Assembly (NCBI GenBank): GCA_001603905.1
Contig: LVAE01000008.1
Location: 18,709 to 82,708 of the forward strand
Source: Fibrobacterales bacterium Fibro_02
Lineage (GTDB): Bacteria > Fibrobacterota > Fibrobacteria > Fibrobacterales > Fibrobacteraceae
DNA: 64,000 nt
Reading direction: 5' to 3'
This document shows, one piece after another, positions 26,060 to 36,571 of the stretch; position 1 is the stretch's first letter, and every line of letters begins with the position of its first letter. The notes below the pieces were generated by a model that was not told the DNA's origin, ran no database searches, and saw only the letters and a list, made by a program, of their open reading frames with translations. The position numbers were made by a program, and so were the translations under genes.

Positions 26060-27117
26060 AACAACACATTCAAGGTGCAGTTCAGTTTGTATCGAATAAC
26101 CATTTGAAGTTCGACGGTCCGAGCGAAGCGATTCCCGCTCTTCCGGATCCGGGTCAGACTTTTGGCTACGTGAACAAGGCTGTTCCGCAGCCCGCTCCGA
26201 AGGAAGTGCTCGCAAAGCTTGACACTCCTGAAATCAAGGAACGTTGCGCCGACTTGCTCAGCCGTTATCCGGTGGGCCAGGGCGCTCTCCTCGAAGTCCT
26301 TTGGCTGGTGCAGGGCGTGTTCGGCTGGGTTCCGACCGAAGGCATCCGCTGGGCTGCAAACGTCTGCGGTTGCGCTCCTGCTCATGCTCTCGGCGTCGCT
26401 ACTTTCTATACCATGTATAATCACGCTCCCAAGGGCAAGTTCCTGTTGCAGTTCTGCCGCAACATCAGCTGCGCCATCAAGGGTGCCCAGCCGCTCATCA
26501 AGTATGTCGAAAACAAGCTCGGCGTCAAGAGCGGCGAGACGACTCCCGACGGCATGTTTACCGTGCTCCAGGTGGAATGCCTCGGTAGCTGCGGCAATGG
26601 TCCGATGATGCTGGTGAACGATGACTTTGCGACCGACGTGGTCGATGGTCAGCTCAAGATGAAGCGCGGTACGACTCTTACCGAAGCAAGCATCGACCGC
26701 ATTATTGACTGGTGCAAGGCTCACGCGAACAATGTTCCGAAGCACGATGTGCTCGGCGGTGTAGTGAAGGGCCACGGTGGCCACCCCGGTGCTCCGGGCG
26801 CTACGGCAAAGCCGCAGGTCGCTGACTATGCTCCGCCTTCTCCGGTTCTGAACGTGAAGGCTGAAGCCGACGAAAACGGCGCCACCCTCACTTGGAAGGG
26901 CGCTCCCGAATTCACGAAGATTGTCGTCGAGAAGAAGGATGGTTCTTCCTGGGTCGCTGTCGGTGAACCCGGCGTGAAGGACAAGGCTTTTGTGGACGCA
27001 GCCGGTAAGGTCGGCGACGTGTACCGCATGATTGCCACTTCGGGCGAACGCACTGCAAAACCTTCCAAGGAAGCGGTTACCACCCAGAAGCCCGCTCCGG
27101 TAGAGGAGGCTAAGTAA
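26056..27117 (+). CDS. nuoE: NADH-quinone oxidoreductase subunit E with C-terminal fibronectin-III-like extension
   Basis: CRNISCAIKG and ECLGSCGNGP 2Fe-2S cysteines; C-terminal PSPVLNVKAEADENGATLTWKGAPE...YRMIATSG. Confidence 0.92.
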   Translation: MKQHIQGAVQFVSNNHLKFDGPSEAIPALPDPGQTFGYVNKAVPQPAPKEVLAKLDTPEIKERCADLLSRYPVGQGALLEVLWLVQGVFGWVPTEGIRWAANVCGCAPAHALGVATFYTMYNHAPKGKFLLQFCRNISCAIKGAQPLIKYVENKLGVKSGETTPDGMFTVLQVECLGSCGNGPMMLVNDDFATDVVDGQLKMKRGTTLTEASIDRIIDWCKAHANNVPKHDVLGGVVKGHGGHPGAPGATAKPQVADYAPPSPVLNVKAEADENGATLTWKGAPEFTKIVVEKKDGSSWVAVGEPGVKDKAFVDAAGKVGDVYRMIATSGERTAKPSKEAVTTQKPAPVEEAK

Positions 27118-27119
27118 TT

Positions 27120-28427
27120 ATGGCTGAAGTAGTAAAAGTTTGTACAGGAAATTTTGGCAAGGGCGCCCAGGACATTGAAGTCTACAAGAAACTGGGCGGC
27201 TACGCAAACATTTCGGATCGCTTGTTCAACATGAGCCAATTCGAAGTGATTGACTACGTACAACGTTCCGGCCTCCGTGGCCGTGGCGGTGCAGGCTTCC
27301 CGACCGGTATGAAGTGGAGCTTTGTTCCGCGTAATTCCGGCAAGCCCGTGTACATCGTGGTGAACGCTGACGAAGGCGAAGGTGGTACGTTCAAGGATCA
27401 CTTCCTGATGATGGAAGATCCGCACCGCTTGATCGAAGGTTTGATTATTGCAGCCTGGGCTCTCGGTAGCCGTGCCGCATACATCTACTGCCGTGGCGAA
27501 TTCCTGCCTTGCATCGAAAGCCTCAACAAGGCCTTAAACCAGGCATATGCCGCCGGTTACCTCGGCGAAAACATTTGCGGGACCAAGTTCAGTTTCGATA
27601 TCTTTGTTCACCGTGGCGCTGGCGCCTACATTTGCGGTGAAGAAACTGCTCTTATCAACTCGCTCGAAGGCCAGAAGGGTCAGCCCCGCTTGAAGCCGCC
27701 TTTCCCGGCGGTGAGCGGTGCATGGAAGTCTCCGACTTGCGTGAACAACGTCGAGACCATTATGTCTCTCCCGTGGATTTTCCAGCATGACCCGAGCGAA
27801 TACGCCAAGATGGGTACGCCCCGTGCAGGCGGTACCAAGGTGTTCTGCATCTCGGGTGACGTCAAGAATCCGGGTGTGTACGAAGCTCCGCTCGGCACTC
27901 CGATGATGACGATGATTAACGATTATGCCGGCGGTGTCGTGGGCGGAAACCTGAAGGCTGTGCTTCCGGGTGGTTCTTCTTGCGCTCCGCTGAACGCGGG
28001 CGAATGTGCCGTGGCCACCATGGACTACGAATGCCTCGCCTCGATGAAGACGATGTTCGGTTCGGGCGCCATGATCGTGATTAACGATACGCACAACATG
28101 GCTGAACTCCTGAACGTGCTCGGCAACTTCTACAGCCACGAATCCTGCGGCCAGTGCACTCCGTGCCGCGAAGGTACGGGCCTCCTGCACCGCATTCTGA
28201 ACCAGATTGTGGAAGGCAAGGGTCACGATGGCGATGTGGAACTGATGCAGAGCCTCTCCGGTGGTTTTGGCGGCGTGACGATTTGCCCGCTGTCTATTTC
28301 GCTCGGCGGCCCGGTGTCTAGCTACACTGCGAAGTTCCGCGCCGACTTCGATGAATTAATCGCAAAGAACCCCGACCACGCCAAGCCGCGTGTTCAGGAA
28401 AACTATCGTCCTGGAATTTTCTGGTAA
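27120..28427 (+). CDS. nuoF: NADH-quinone oxidoreductase subunit F
   Basis: GLRGRGGAGFPTGMKW, CGQCTPCREG. Confidence 0.95.
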   Translation: MAEVVKVCTGNFGKGAQDIEVYKKLGGYANISDRLFNMSQFEVIDYVQRSGLRGRGGAGFPTGMKWSFVPRNSGKPVYIVVNADEGEGGTFKDHFLMMEDPHRLIEGLIIAAWALGSRAAYIYCRGEFLPCIESLNKALNQAYAAGYLGENICGTKFSFDIFVHRGAGAYICGEETALINSLEGQKGQPRLKPPFPAVSGAWKSPTCVNNVETIMSLPWIFQHDPSEYAKMGTPRAGGTKVFCISGDVKNPGVYEAPLGTPMMTMINDYAGGVVGGNLKAVLPGGSSCAPLNAGECAVATMDYECLASMKTMFGSGAMIVINDTHNMAELLNVLGNFYSHESCGQCTPCREGTGLLHRILNQIVEGKGHDGDVELMQSLSGGFGGVTICPLSISLGGPVSSYTAKFRADFDELIAKNPDHAKPRVQENYRPGIFW

Positions 28428-28431
28428 TAAT

Positions 28432-30075
28432 ATGAGTAACTTCTACAACATGCCGAAACTCCCGACCGAGAACAGCCCGAAGGTGGAAATCTTCGTGGAC
28501 GACAAGGCCGTGATGGTTCCTGGCGATACGAACCTGCTCGAAGCTTTGAAGGCTGTCGGGATTGAAACACCTCACGTCTGTTACCACCCGTATTTGCCGG
28601 TGTCCGGTAACTGCCGCCAGTGCCTGGTGGAACAGGAAGGCCCGCGCGGCCGCATGCTTGTGATTGCATGCTACACGCCGGTCGCTCCGGGTATGAAGAT
28701 TTATACGCCGGCATCCAGTGCCCGTGTGAAGAATGCCCGCAAGGCAACGCAAGAATTCATGTTGGTGAACCACCCCCTCGATTGCCCGATTTGCGACAAG
28801 GCCGGTGAATGCACCCTGCAAGAAAACTATATGGAAGCGGGCCAGAACGAATCTCGTATGCGCCCCGAATACGGCAAGAACTACCATGGTAATCCTGCGC
28901 ACCAGTTCATTGATGCGAAGGGCCAGCTCCGTGGTGGTAAGCATGTGGACCTCGGTCCCCGTGTTTTGCTCGACGAAGAACGCTGCGTGCAGTGCGACCG
29001 TTGCGTGCGATTTATGCGTACGATTGCCGGTTCCGAACAGTTGCAGCTCGCTGGCCGCGCCGACCATACCTACATTACTACGTTCCCGGGTGAAAAGCTC
29101 GATCACGAATATGACCTTTGCGTGACTGACGTTTGCCCCGTGGGCGCCATGACCGCGAAGTACTTCCGCTTCCAGAAGCGTGTATGGCTCCTGTCCCACA
29201 CGCCGACGGTTTCGATGGACGACTCTCTCGGTGCAAACATTTGGCTGGATCACGCTGATGGTCACATCTACCGTGTGATGCCGCGTTGCAACCCGGAAGT
29301 GAACCGCAGCTGGCTCTCTAACACGAGCCGCCTCGCGTTCCAGAACTTTGACAAGAACCGCTTGCCGGCGATGGGCTTCCATGTGATTCAGGAAGCGATT
29401 GCAGAAGCCAAGAAGAACGGGGGCAAGGTCGCCCTCGTTGCTGGTGGCTCCTGCACGATCGAAGATCTCGCCGCACTCCGCATGCTCAAGGAATCCTTGG
29501 GCGACTCCGCCGAACTTTTCGGCGGGACCTTCAAGAAGGTCGGTGCCCCCGATGGCATTGCCATGAGTGGCGACCCGCTTGCAAACCGCGCCGCTTTCAA
29601 GTTGCTCGGTATTCCTGACGACAACCTCGACAATCTCGTCGATCGTTGCAGAAACGATGTCACGAAGGGTGCTCCCGAATTCAAGGTGCTGGTGACGGTG
29701 AACAACGATATCTTCGGCGAAGGTGGTGCCGCTGTGGCTACCCTCGAAAAGATTCCGACCCGTATCGCGCTCACTCCGTTCAACGATGCCACCGCCCAAA
29801 AGGCGTCGCTCGCTTTCGGCATTCGCCACTGGAGCGAAGTCCAGGGTACCATGGTGAACAGCTTGAATATTCTTCAGAAGCTGAATGCCTGCCCGGTTTG
29901 TCCCGACGAAAAGATCCGTGCCGCTTACGACGTTCTTTCGGAACTCGCCGGAAACAAGTTCGAAAGCGCATTCGATGCCTTCAAGAAGGCGGGCGAATAT
30001 GCTGGCGTGCTTGCAGGACTTTCTTACGATACCATCAAGAGTACAGGCAAGTTGCTCGAAGGAGGTAACGCCTAA
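28432..30075 (+). CDS. nuoG: NADH-quinone oxidoreductase subunit G (short form)
   Basis: N-terminal 2Fe-2S and 4Fe-4S cysteine motifs CRQCLVEQEG, CDKAGECTLQ, CVQCDRCVRF. Confidence 0.92.
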   Translation: MSNFYNMPKLPTENSPKVEIFVDDKAVMVPGDTNLLEALKAVGIETPHVCYHPYLPVSGNCRQCLVEQEGPRGRMLVIACYTPVAPGMKIYTPASSARVKNARKATQEFMLVNHPLDCPICDKAGECTLQENYMEAGQNESRMRPEYGKNYHGNPAHQFIDAKGQLRGGKHVDLGPRVLLDEERCVQCDRCVRFMRTIAGSEQLQLAGRADHTYITTFPGEKLDHEYDLCVTDVCPVGAMTAKYFRFQKRVWLLSHTPTVSMDDSLGANIWLDHADGHIYRVMPRCNPEVNRSWLSNTSRLAFQNFDKNRLPAMGFHVIQEAIAEAKKNGGKVALVAGGSCTIEDLAALRMLKESLGDSAELFGGTFKKVGAPDGIAMSGDPLANRAAFKLLGIPDDNLDNLVDRCRNDVTKGAPEFKVLVTVNNDIFGEGGAAVATLEKIPTRIALTPFNDATAQKASLAFGIRHWSEVQGTMVNSLNILQKLNACPVCPDEKIRAAYDVLSELAGNKFESAFDAFKKAGEYAGVLAGLSYDTIKSTGKLLEGGNA

Positions 30076-31430
30076 TGGATATCATCGAATCCAAAACCTG
30101 GGTGGAATGGCTCATCACGATTGCGAAGTTCGGCTTCTGCTTCGTGCCGGTGCTCTACATCCTGTTGTTGATTCCTATGGAACGCCGTGGTGCAGGTTTC
30201 ATGCAGGACCGTCAGGGTCCGAACCGCTCCTACATCAAGGTTCCGTATTTCGGTAAGGTCCGCTTGTTCGGCTATGTGCAGAACATGTGCGACGGTACCA
30301 AGTTGTTTTTCAAGGAAATGTTTGCTCCGAAGGGCGCAAAGAAGTTCCTTTACTACGTGGCGCCGGCAATCCCGTTTGCCATCGTGTTCCTTTCTCCGTG
30401 CGTGATTCCCTGGTTTGGCCCGATGGTCTTTGAATGGGGCGGCAAGGTGGTGCGCATCGCGGGCCCGATCGTGGATTCCGAAGTGGGTATCTTGCTCCTG
30501 TTCGGTTTCAGTTCGCTTTCCGCCTATGGTGCCGTTCTCGCTGGCTTGAGCTCCCGTTCCAAGTACAGCTACCTCGGTTCTCTGCGTACGACCGCAATGA
30601 CAATTAGCTACGAAGTCTGCCAGGGTCTTTCGATGATGGGCCTCCTGGTGCTCGCCGGTTCTTTCAGCCTCACCGATATCGTGAGCTGGCAGGAACACCA
30701 CGTGTGGGGCATTGTCGCCCAACCGGTGGCTTTCTTCTGCTTCTTGATTGCGACGATTGCCGAAACGGGCCGTGCTCCGTTCGACGTTGCCGAAGGTGAA
30801 CCCGAACTTGTTGCCGGTTACCATACAGAATATGGTGCCATGCAGTTCGGCCTGTTCTACATGGGTGAATACTCTCACATTTGCATCAGCAGCCTTCTGG
30901 TGGCAACCCTCTTCTTGGGCGGTTACTCGGTCCCGTTCGTGACGACCGAAACCATCCAGGCTCACATGGGTGGCTCGCTCGCTATCCTCTGCTGGGTGCT
31001 CGCTTTCTTCGCTCTCGCGTTCCTCCACATGATCTACCGCTACTCCCGCAAGCTCCGTGCTTCGGCACAGTCCAACAAGATGGAAATCTTGCAGGAATAC
31101 AAGCTTTACAAGGGGATCGGTTGGATTGCCGCTTTCGTGCTGGTCTGCGCCGGTATCGCTTCCTGGATGCTTTACAACCCGCAGGTTACCGTGGTTAATG
31201 GAGTCGCTGTGAACACCCTGGGCGCTGCCCTCGGTACGGCTCTCATCCACCTGCTCGTGCTCCTGGTGAAGAGCGTGTTCTTCTGCTGGGTGTGGATCTG
31301 GGTCCGCTGGACGCTCCCGCGCTTCCGCTATGACCACGTGATGCATCTTGGCTGGAAGATCATCTTGAACATCGCTATCTTGAACCTCGTTGTGACCGCC
31401 GTGGTCGCGAAGCTGATGGGAGGTAACTAA
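30075..31430 (+). CDS. nuoH: NADH-quinone oxidoreductase subunit H
   Basis: MERRGAGFMQDRQGPNRS; AETGRAPFDVAEGEPELVAGYHTEYGA. Confidence 0.95.
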   Translation: MDIIESKTWVEWLITIAKFGFCFVPVLYILLLIPMERRGAGFMQDRQGPNRSYIKVPYFGKVRLFGYVQNMCDGTKLFFKEMFAPKGAKKFLYYVAPAIPFAIVFLSPCVIPWFGPMVFEWGGKVVRIAGPIVDSEVGILLLFGFSSLSAYGAVLAGLSSRSKYSYLGSLRTTAMTISYEVCQGLSMMGLLVLAGSFSLTDIVSWQEHHVWGIVAQPVAFFCFLIATIAETGRAPFDVAEGEPELVAGYHTEYGAMQFGLFYMGEYSHICISSLLVATLFLGGYSVPFVTTETIQAHMGGSLAILCWVLAFFALAFLHMIYRYSRKLRASAQSNKMEILQEYKLYKGIGWIAAFVLVCAGIASWMLYNPQVTVVNGVAVNTLGAALGTALIHLLVLLVKSVFFCWVWIWVRWTLPRFRYDHVMHLGWKIILNIAILNLVVTAVVAKLMGGN

Positions 31431-32002
31431 TGGCTCGCGTTATTAGACAGAGGCCCATGAACTGGGTGGAACGCCTCTACATTTTCGAGGCGATTCGCGG
31501 CTTGTGGACGACGCTCAAGCACGCCGCCCGCGGTCTTTTCCGCTACGAAGAGCTGCCGACGATTTCTTATCCGGAAGGTCAGCCCGAAGTCCGTAGCACT
31601 TACCGTGCAAAGCATCGCTTGATGCTGCGCCCCGACGGAACGCCCCGTTGCGTGGCCTGCGGCATGTGCGCTGCGGCTTGCCCTGCACACTGCATTTATA
31701 TCGAAGCTACCGCAAGTGACGATCCGCGTATCGAAAAGAAGGTGAAGCGCTTCGATATCGACCACCTGACCTGCGTGTTCTGCGGTCTCTGCGTTGAAGC
31801 CTGCCCGGTCGATGCGCTCCGCATGGATACCAAGGAAATCATTTTTGAACACCGCACCCGCGACGAATTCGTGGCGAACCTGAAGACTCTCACTAGCTGG
31901 GATCCGAAGGATTACCCCGATGACGCGCAGAGCCAGAAGGCTCCGGGCGGAAAACTGAATGCCGAGGCCCGCAAGGTCTGGGGAATGGAGGTTAAGAACT
32001 AA
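31430..32002 (+). CDS. nuoI: NADH-quinone oxidoreductase subunit I
   Basis: CVACGMCAAACPAHC and CVFCGLCVEACPVDA. Confidence 0.95.
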   Translation: MARVIRQRPMNWVERLYIFEAIRGLWTTLKHAARGLFRYEELPTISYPEGQPEVRSTYRAKHRLMLRPDGTPRCVACGMCAAACPAHCIYIEATASDDPRIEKKVKRFDIDHLTCVFCGLCVEACPVDALRMDTKEIIFEHRTRDEFVANLKTLTSWDPKDYPDDAQSQKAPGGKLNAEARKVWGMEVKN

Positions 32003-32571
32003 TGCTCGCCCTGATTTACTTTATCATTCTCGCCGTGATTGCCGTTGGGGCCGCCTGCTGCGTGTTCCTCTCGAAGCATCCGCTTTACGGTGGTCTTTCC
32101 CTGGTTCTCACCATGCTTTCGCTCGCCGGTATCTACGGCCTGCTGGGTAGCCCCTTTATCGGTGTTGTCCAGATTATGGTCTACGCGGGTGCTATCATGA
32201 TGCTCCTCGTGTTCGTGATTTCGGTCTTGAACGCGGCCAAGGACAACAGGACTCCCATGTTCGACGGCACTTCGATCTTTGTGCTCATCGGCGTGCTCGG
32301 TCTGGCTGGCCTTATTGGTTTTGCCCTCGTGCTCACTCCGCTCGGCTTCGATGCTACTACGCTCCGTGGCTCTGTCGAGATGACCTCCAGTAACCTGTTC
32401 GATACCGCCCAGACGGGTCCCGGCTACTTCGTGCTTTTCGAGGTGCTTGGCCTGTTGCTGCTCTCTTCGATGGGTGCGGCCGTTCTCATGGCTAAAAAGC
32501 GCCTGGGTTCTGACGCCTCTGTCGAGGCTGCTTCTGAAGAAGCTATCGCCGAAGAAAAGGAGGAAAAATAA
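32002..32571 (+). CDS. nuoJ: NADH-quinone oxidoreductase subunit J
   Basis: Position plus [19 protein letters not shown]. Confidence 0.93.
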   Translation: MLALIYFIILAVIAVGAACCVFLSKHPLYGGLSLVLTMLSLAGIYGLLGSPFIGVVQIMVYAGAIMMLLVFVISVLNAAKDNRTPMFDGTSIFVLIGVLGLAGLIGFALVLTPLGFDATTLRGSVEMTSSNLFDTAQTGPGYFVLFEVLGLLLLSSMGAAVLMAKKRLGSDASVEAASEEAIAEEKEEK

Positions 32572-32885
32572 TGGAACTTCAACCGATTTTCATCCAGATG
32601 CTTGCCCTGTTGCTCTTTGCCATTGGCCTTGCGACGGCTCTTGCTCGCCGTAACGTGTTCTTTGTGCTGATGGGCATTGAACTTGCGCTGAACGCCGTGA
32701 ACCTCTCCTTTGTGGGTTTCGCGAAGACTCTCCCTGCGGCCGAAAGTGTCGCGGGCCAGATCGTTCCGCTGTTCTCGATTGCCGTGGCCGCTGCCGAAGC
32801 GTGCGTGGGCCTTGCACTCGTGATCCTCATTTTCCGCAACCGTGAAAGTGTCGATTCCGATAACTATTCCAATATGAAGGGGTAA
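32571..32885 (+). CDS. nuoK: NADH-quinone oxidoreductase subunit K
   Basis: [23 protein letters not shown]. Confidence 0.95.
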   Translation: MELQPIFIQMLALLLFAIGLATALARRNVFFVLMGIELALNAVNLSFVGFAKTLPAAESVAGQIVPLFSIAVAAAEACVGLALVILIFRNRESVDSDNYSNMKG

Positions 32886-32888
32886 GCA

Positions 32889-34844
32889 ATGACAAATTTA
32901 CCGCTTTGGATTATTCCTCTTTTCCCGCTCCTGGGAACGATTCTGCTTGGTACCGTAGCCGTTGTCTCGTCGGGTAGCAAGAAGGGTCCTTCCGAAGGTT
33001 TCGTGGGCGCCCTCTCGGTGTTGTTCCCGGCGCTTTCGTTCGTGAGTGTCGTGTTGCTTGCTTTCGGCATGCCCGAAGAAGGCATCCGCCAGACGCTCTG
33101 CAACTGGATCGACATCCCTATGCTCAAGGTCAATATCGGATTCCTGTTCGATGGCCTCTCTCGAGTGATGCTCCTGTTCGTGACCGGTATCGGTTCGCTC
33201 ATCGCTCTGTACTCGATTGGTTACATGCACGGTGATCGCGGCTTTACCCGCTTCTTCGCCTACATTAACCTGTTCCTGTTCAGCATGATTGTGCTGGTGC
33301 TTTCCGACAGTCTGCTGCTCACCTTCCTCGGTTGGGAAGGCGTGGGCCTCTGCTCCTACCTGCTGATCGGTTTCTGGAACCACGACCTCAACAACTGCAA
33401 GGCCGCTAACAAGGCCTTCATCGTGAACCGCGTGGGCGATATCGGCTTTTTGCTCGGTATGCTTTGCCTCGCTACTCTCGGTGGCTCCGCCATTCTCAAC
33501 TACGATGCTCTGAACAAGTTCATCGAGATGCTGATTGCCGGCGGACACGTGGAACTGGCGACTCCGATTATCGCGATTGCGGGTCTTCTGTTCTTCGTGG
33601 GTTGCACCGGTAAGTCTGCCCAGATTCCTCTCCTTACCTGGCTCCCGGATGCCATGGCGGGTCCGACTCCCGTGTCTGCGCTTATCCACGCTGCAACCAT
33701 GGTGACCTCCGGTGTCTACCTGCTTGCTCGTCTTAGCCGCATGTTCTCGGTGATTCCGGAAGTCCTGATGATTGTCCTGATTGTCGGTATGCTCACCGCT
33801 TTCTGGGCGGCTGTCGCAGGCCTCTTCCAGAACGACATCAAGAAGGTGCTTGCCTACTCCACGATTTCCCAGCTCGGTTACATGTTCATGGCGGCGGGCG
33901 CCTCTGCTTATGACGCCTCGATCTTCCATGTGTTCACTCACGCCTTCTTCAAGGCGGCCCTCTTCCTCGGTGCTGGTGCCGTGATTCACGCGCTCGCTGG
34001 CGAACAGGATATGCGCCGCATGGGTGGCCTCATCAAGAAGACCCCTGTTACCGCTTGCGTAATGATCTTTGCGTTCCTCGCCATTATCGGCTTCCCGGGC
34101 TTTGCCGGTTTCTGGTCCAAGGACCTGATTCTGGAACGCCTCTACACGAATGCCCCGTTCGGTGAGTTCTTCTACGGCGTTGGCCTCTTGACGGCTGTCA
34201 TTACGGCTGTCTACATGGGTCGCCTGATTATCATGACCTTCTTCGGTGAATACCGCGGTCCCAAGGAAAAGGAAGCTCACATTCACGAAGCTCCGGCCTG
34301 CATGCTTTTCCCGATGGTGATTCTCGCTGTCGGTGCCGTGTTTGCCGGTTACCTGTGGGCCGATTCGCTCGGCATCAAGTTCTTCGAAGGGACGCTCGCC
34401 CCGGTGGTGGGTGTCGCCCAGGACTTTGTTGTGGGCAAGCTCGCTGTTGCCCACGTGAACCCGATGGCCTTTGCCTGCTTCGGCACGGCGGCGGCTCTTC
34501 TCGGTATGTTTATCGCTTATGCAATTTACGGAACCAAGCGTCTGCCGCGCTTGCACGCCAAGTGGGGGAGCGCCCCCGAAGGCTTCAAGGCCGACTGGAC
34601 GTTCTTCTTTGACTACATCCATTCCATCTTTATCGTGATGTTCAAGGCGGCTGCCTTCGTGGCCGATGTCTTCGTCGATAAGGTCCTGCAGGCGATTCAA
34701 TGGACGATTGGCGCCATTGCCGAAATCGTGGGCGACGGAGTCAGCTCTTTCCAGGCTCGCAAGGTGCGTGTGCAGCTTACGCTTAGCCTGGTGGGTCTCG
34801 TTGCGCTCACTGCTGTTGTTCTTCTGACTGGAGGTTTGTTCTAA
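32889..34844 (+). CDS. nuoL: NADH-quinone oxidoreductase subunit L
   Basis: FLGWEGVGLCSYLLIGFW; WLPDAMAGPTPVSALIHAATMV. Confidence 0.95.
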   Translation: MTNLPLWIIPLFPLLGTILLGTVAVVSSGSKKGPSEGFVGALSVLFPALSFVSVVLLAFGMPEEGIRQTLCNWIDIPMLKVNIGFLFDGLSRVMLLFVTGIGSLIALYSIGYMHGDRGFTRFFAYINLFLFSMIVLVLSDSLLLTFLGWEGVGLCSYLLIGFWNHDLNNCKAANKAFIVNRVGDIGFLLGMLCLATLGGSAILNYDALNKFIEMLIAGGHVELATPIIAIAGLLFFVGCTGKSAQIPLLTWLPDAMAGPTPVSALIHAATMVTSGVYLLARLSRMFSVIPEVLMIVLIVGMLTAFWAAVAGLFQNDIKKVLAYSTISQLGYMFMAAGASAYDASIFHVFTHAFFKAALFLGAGAVIHALAGEQDMRRMGGLIKKTPVTACVMIFAFLAIIGFPGFAGFWSKDLILERLYTNAPFGEFFYGVGLLTAVITAVYMGRLIIMTFFGEYRGPKEKEAHIHEAPACMLFPMVILAVGAVFAGYLWADSLGIKFFEGTLAPVVGVAQDFVVGKLAVAHVNPMAFACFGTAAALLGMFIAYAIYGTKRLPRLHAKWGSAPEGFKADWTFFFDYIHSIFIVMFKAAAFVADVFVDKVLQAIQWTIGAIAEIVGDGVSSFQARKVRVQLTLSLVGLVALTAVVLLTGGLF

Positions 34845-36571
34845 TGCTTTTGCATCTCCTTGTCTTAGCACCGTTTGTCGCCGCAGTCCTGATGGCTGCG
34901 ACTTCCAAGGAAGACCCGAAGTCTTCTTCTAGACTTGCGTTCCTTTTCGGTTATGCCTTCGTAGCGCTGTCGATTGCCCTGATTGCGAGTGGCAACCAGG
35001 CGACCGAGGCTATCGAATGGTTCCACATTCCTGGCGCGAAGGGTTCTGTCTATTACTACCTGTATAGCCACGGACTGGGTGCCTGGATGGTGCTTCTGTC
35101 GACGTCGCTTTCGCTGGTGGCCTTGATGACGGCCCGCAACACGCTCGACACGAACTACCGTAATTTCGCCATCGGTATCTTTGCCTTGATGGGCGCAATG
35201 AACGGAACCTTCCTCGCTGCCGATGCCGTGCTGTTCTTCTTCTTCTTCGAAGCCATGGTGATTCCTGCTGCGATCCTGATTGCCGCCTATGGCGGAAAGG
35301 AACGCACGAAGGCTGCGATGACGTTCGCGATCTACACACTGGTGGGTTCTGCCCCGATGATGGTTGCCCTTTGGTACCTCGTGACGGTGGCGGACAATTC
35401 CCTGGTGCTTTCGCTTGCTGTCGCTCTCCAGAATCTGGATCCTGCGATGCAGTCGACGCTTCTCGCTTGCTTCCTGCTCGCCTTTATGGTGAAAACCCCG
35501 ATTTTCCCGTTCCACGGCTGGCAGGCGATTACCTATGCTGAAGCTCCGGCTCCGCTTTCGGCTATCCTTACGGGTGCCATGAGTAAGGCGGGCGTGTTCG
35601 GCTTTATCGCCTGGATTCTTCCGATTTTCCCGCTCTCGATGGAATGGGTTGATGCCATGATGTGGCTTGGCCTCTTGACGGCTGTTTATGGCGCCATGCT
35701 TGCATTCCGTGCGATGGACGGCAAGAAGCTCTTGGCCTATAGCTCCATGGGTCATTTGGGGCTTGCTGTGGCGGGCGTGTTCAGCCTTTCCGAATCGATG
35801 CTCCCTGCAGTGCTCGTGCTCCTGGTGGCTCACGGTCTCAGCGCCGGTGCCCAGTTCTACCTGATGGGTATTGCCGAACGCTTTGCGGGTACTCGCGATA
35901 TCGAACAGCTCGGTGGCCTTGCCAAGCGTAACCCTGTGTTCGGTTCGCTGTTCGGCTTTGTGGCTGTGCTTTCTCTTGCGGTTCCGGGAACAGCTGGATT
36001 TGTCGGTGAATTTACGGTGCTCATGTCCCTGTGGGATATGGGGCCGCTTCCTGCCCTGGTCGCAGGTCTTTGCCTGATTCTTTCTGCCGCCTACATGCTG
36101 CGCTTTGTGCAGAAGGTTATTTTCGGTACGCCCGCCCGCCAGTACGAAGACGGCAAGCGCATGACCGCTCTCGAAGGCTCTTCGATTGGCGTCATGGGTG
36201 TCTTGCTCCTGGTGTTCGGTATGCATCCGGCTTTCATTACCAACGCTCTCCAGCTCTTTGACGAAAACGCCGTGCAGGAGATGAACAAGGTTTCTCATCC
36301 GGAAACGGCTCCGGTGGAATCTTCGACAGTCGAAGCTCCTGCCGACGTGGTGGACGATGCGACTGCTGACGAAAATGTCGCTGCCGTGGCGCAGCCCATG
36401 ACCGAAGAGGACCTGCGACAGCTCGATTCCAACTTGAAGGCAAACGGCTTTAGCGACGAAGAACGCGCTTCGCTGATTGCCCAGCTCAAGGCGATGAGCG
36501 AAAGCGAAGTTGCCGAAGCTCCTGAACAAAACGAGGCCACAGCAAACGAGGAGGCTTCTGAAAATGAGTAA
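34844..36571 (+). CDS. nuoM: NADH-quinone oxidoreductase subunit M with acidic C-terminal extension
   Basis: FPFHGWQAITYAEAPAPLSAILTGAMSKAG. Confidence 0.95.
   Translation: MLLHLLVLAPFVAAVLMAATSKEDPKSSSRLAFLFGYAFVALSIALIASGNQATEAIEWFHIPGAKGSVYYYLYSHGLGAWMVLLSTSLSLVALMTARNTLDTNYRNFAIGIFALMGAMNGTFLAADAVLFFFFFEAMVIPAAILIAAYGGKERTKAAMTFAIYTLVGSAPMMVALWYLVTVADNSLVLSLAVALQNLDPAMQSTLLACFLLAFMVKTPIFPFHGWQAITYAEAPAPLSAILTGAMSKAGVFGFIAWILPIFPLSMEWVDAMMWLGLLTAVYGAMLAFRAMDGKKLLAYSSMGHLGLAVAGVFSLSESMLPAVLVLLVAHGLSAGAQFYLMGIAERFAGTRDIEQLGGLAKRNPVFGSLFGFVAVLSLAVPGTAGFVGEFTVLMSLWDMGPLPALVAGLCLILSAAYMLRFVQKVIFGTPARQYEDGKRMTALEGSSIGVMGVLLLVFGMHPAFITNALQLFDENAVQEMNKVSHPETAPVESSTVEAPADVVDDATADENVAAVAQPMTEEDLRQLDSNLKANGFSDEERASLIAQLKAMSESEVAEAPEQNEATANEEASENE

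Noticed and set aside
32898-34871. 657-aa minus-strand ORF (and the 599-aa ORF at 34865-36664)
   Set aside because: Antisense to nuoL and nuoM; hydrophilic His/Glu-rich composition typical of reverse-complemented membrane-protein codons
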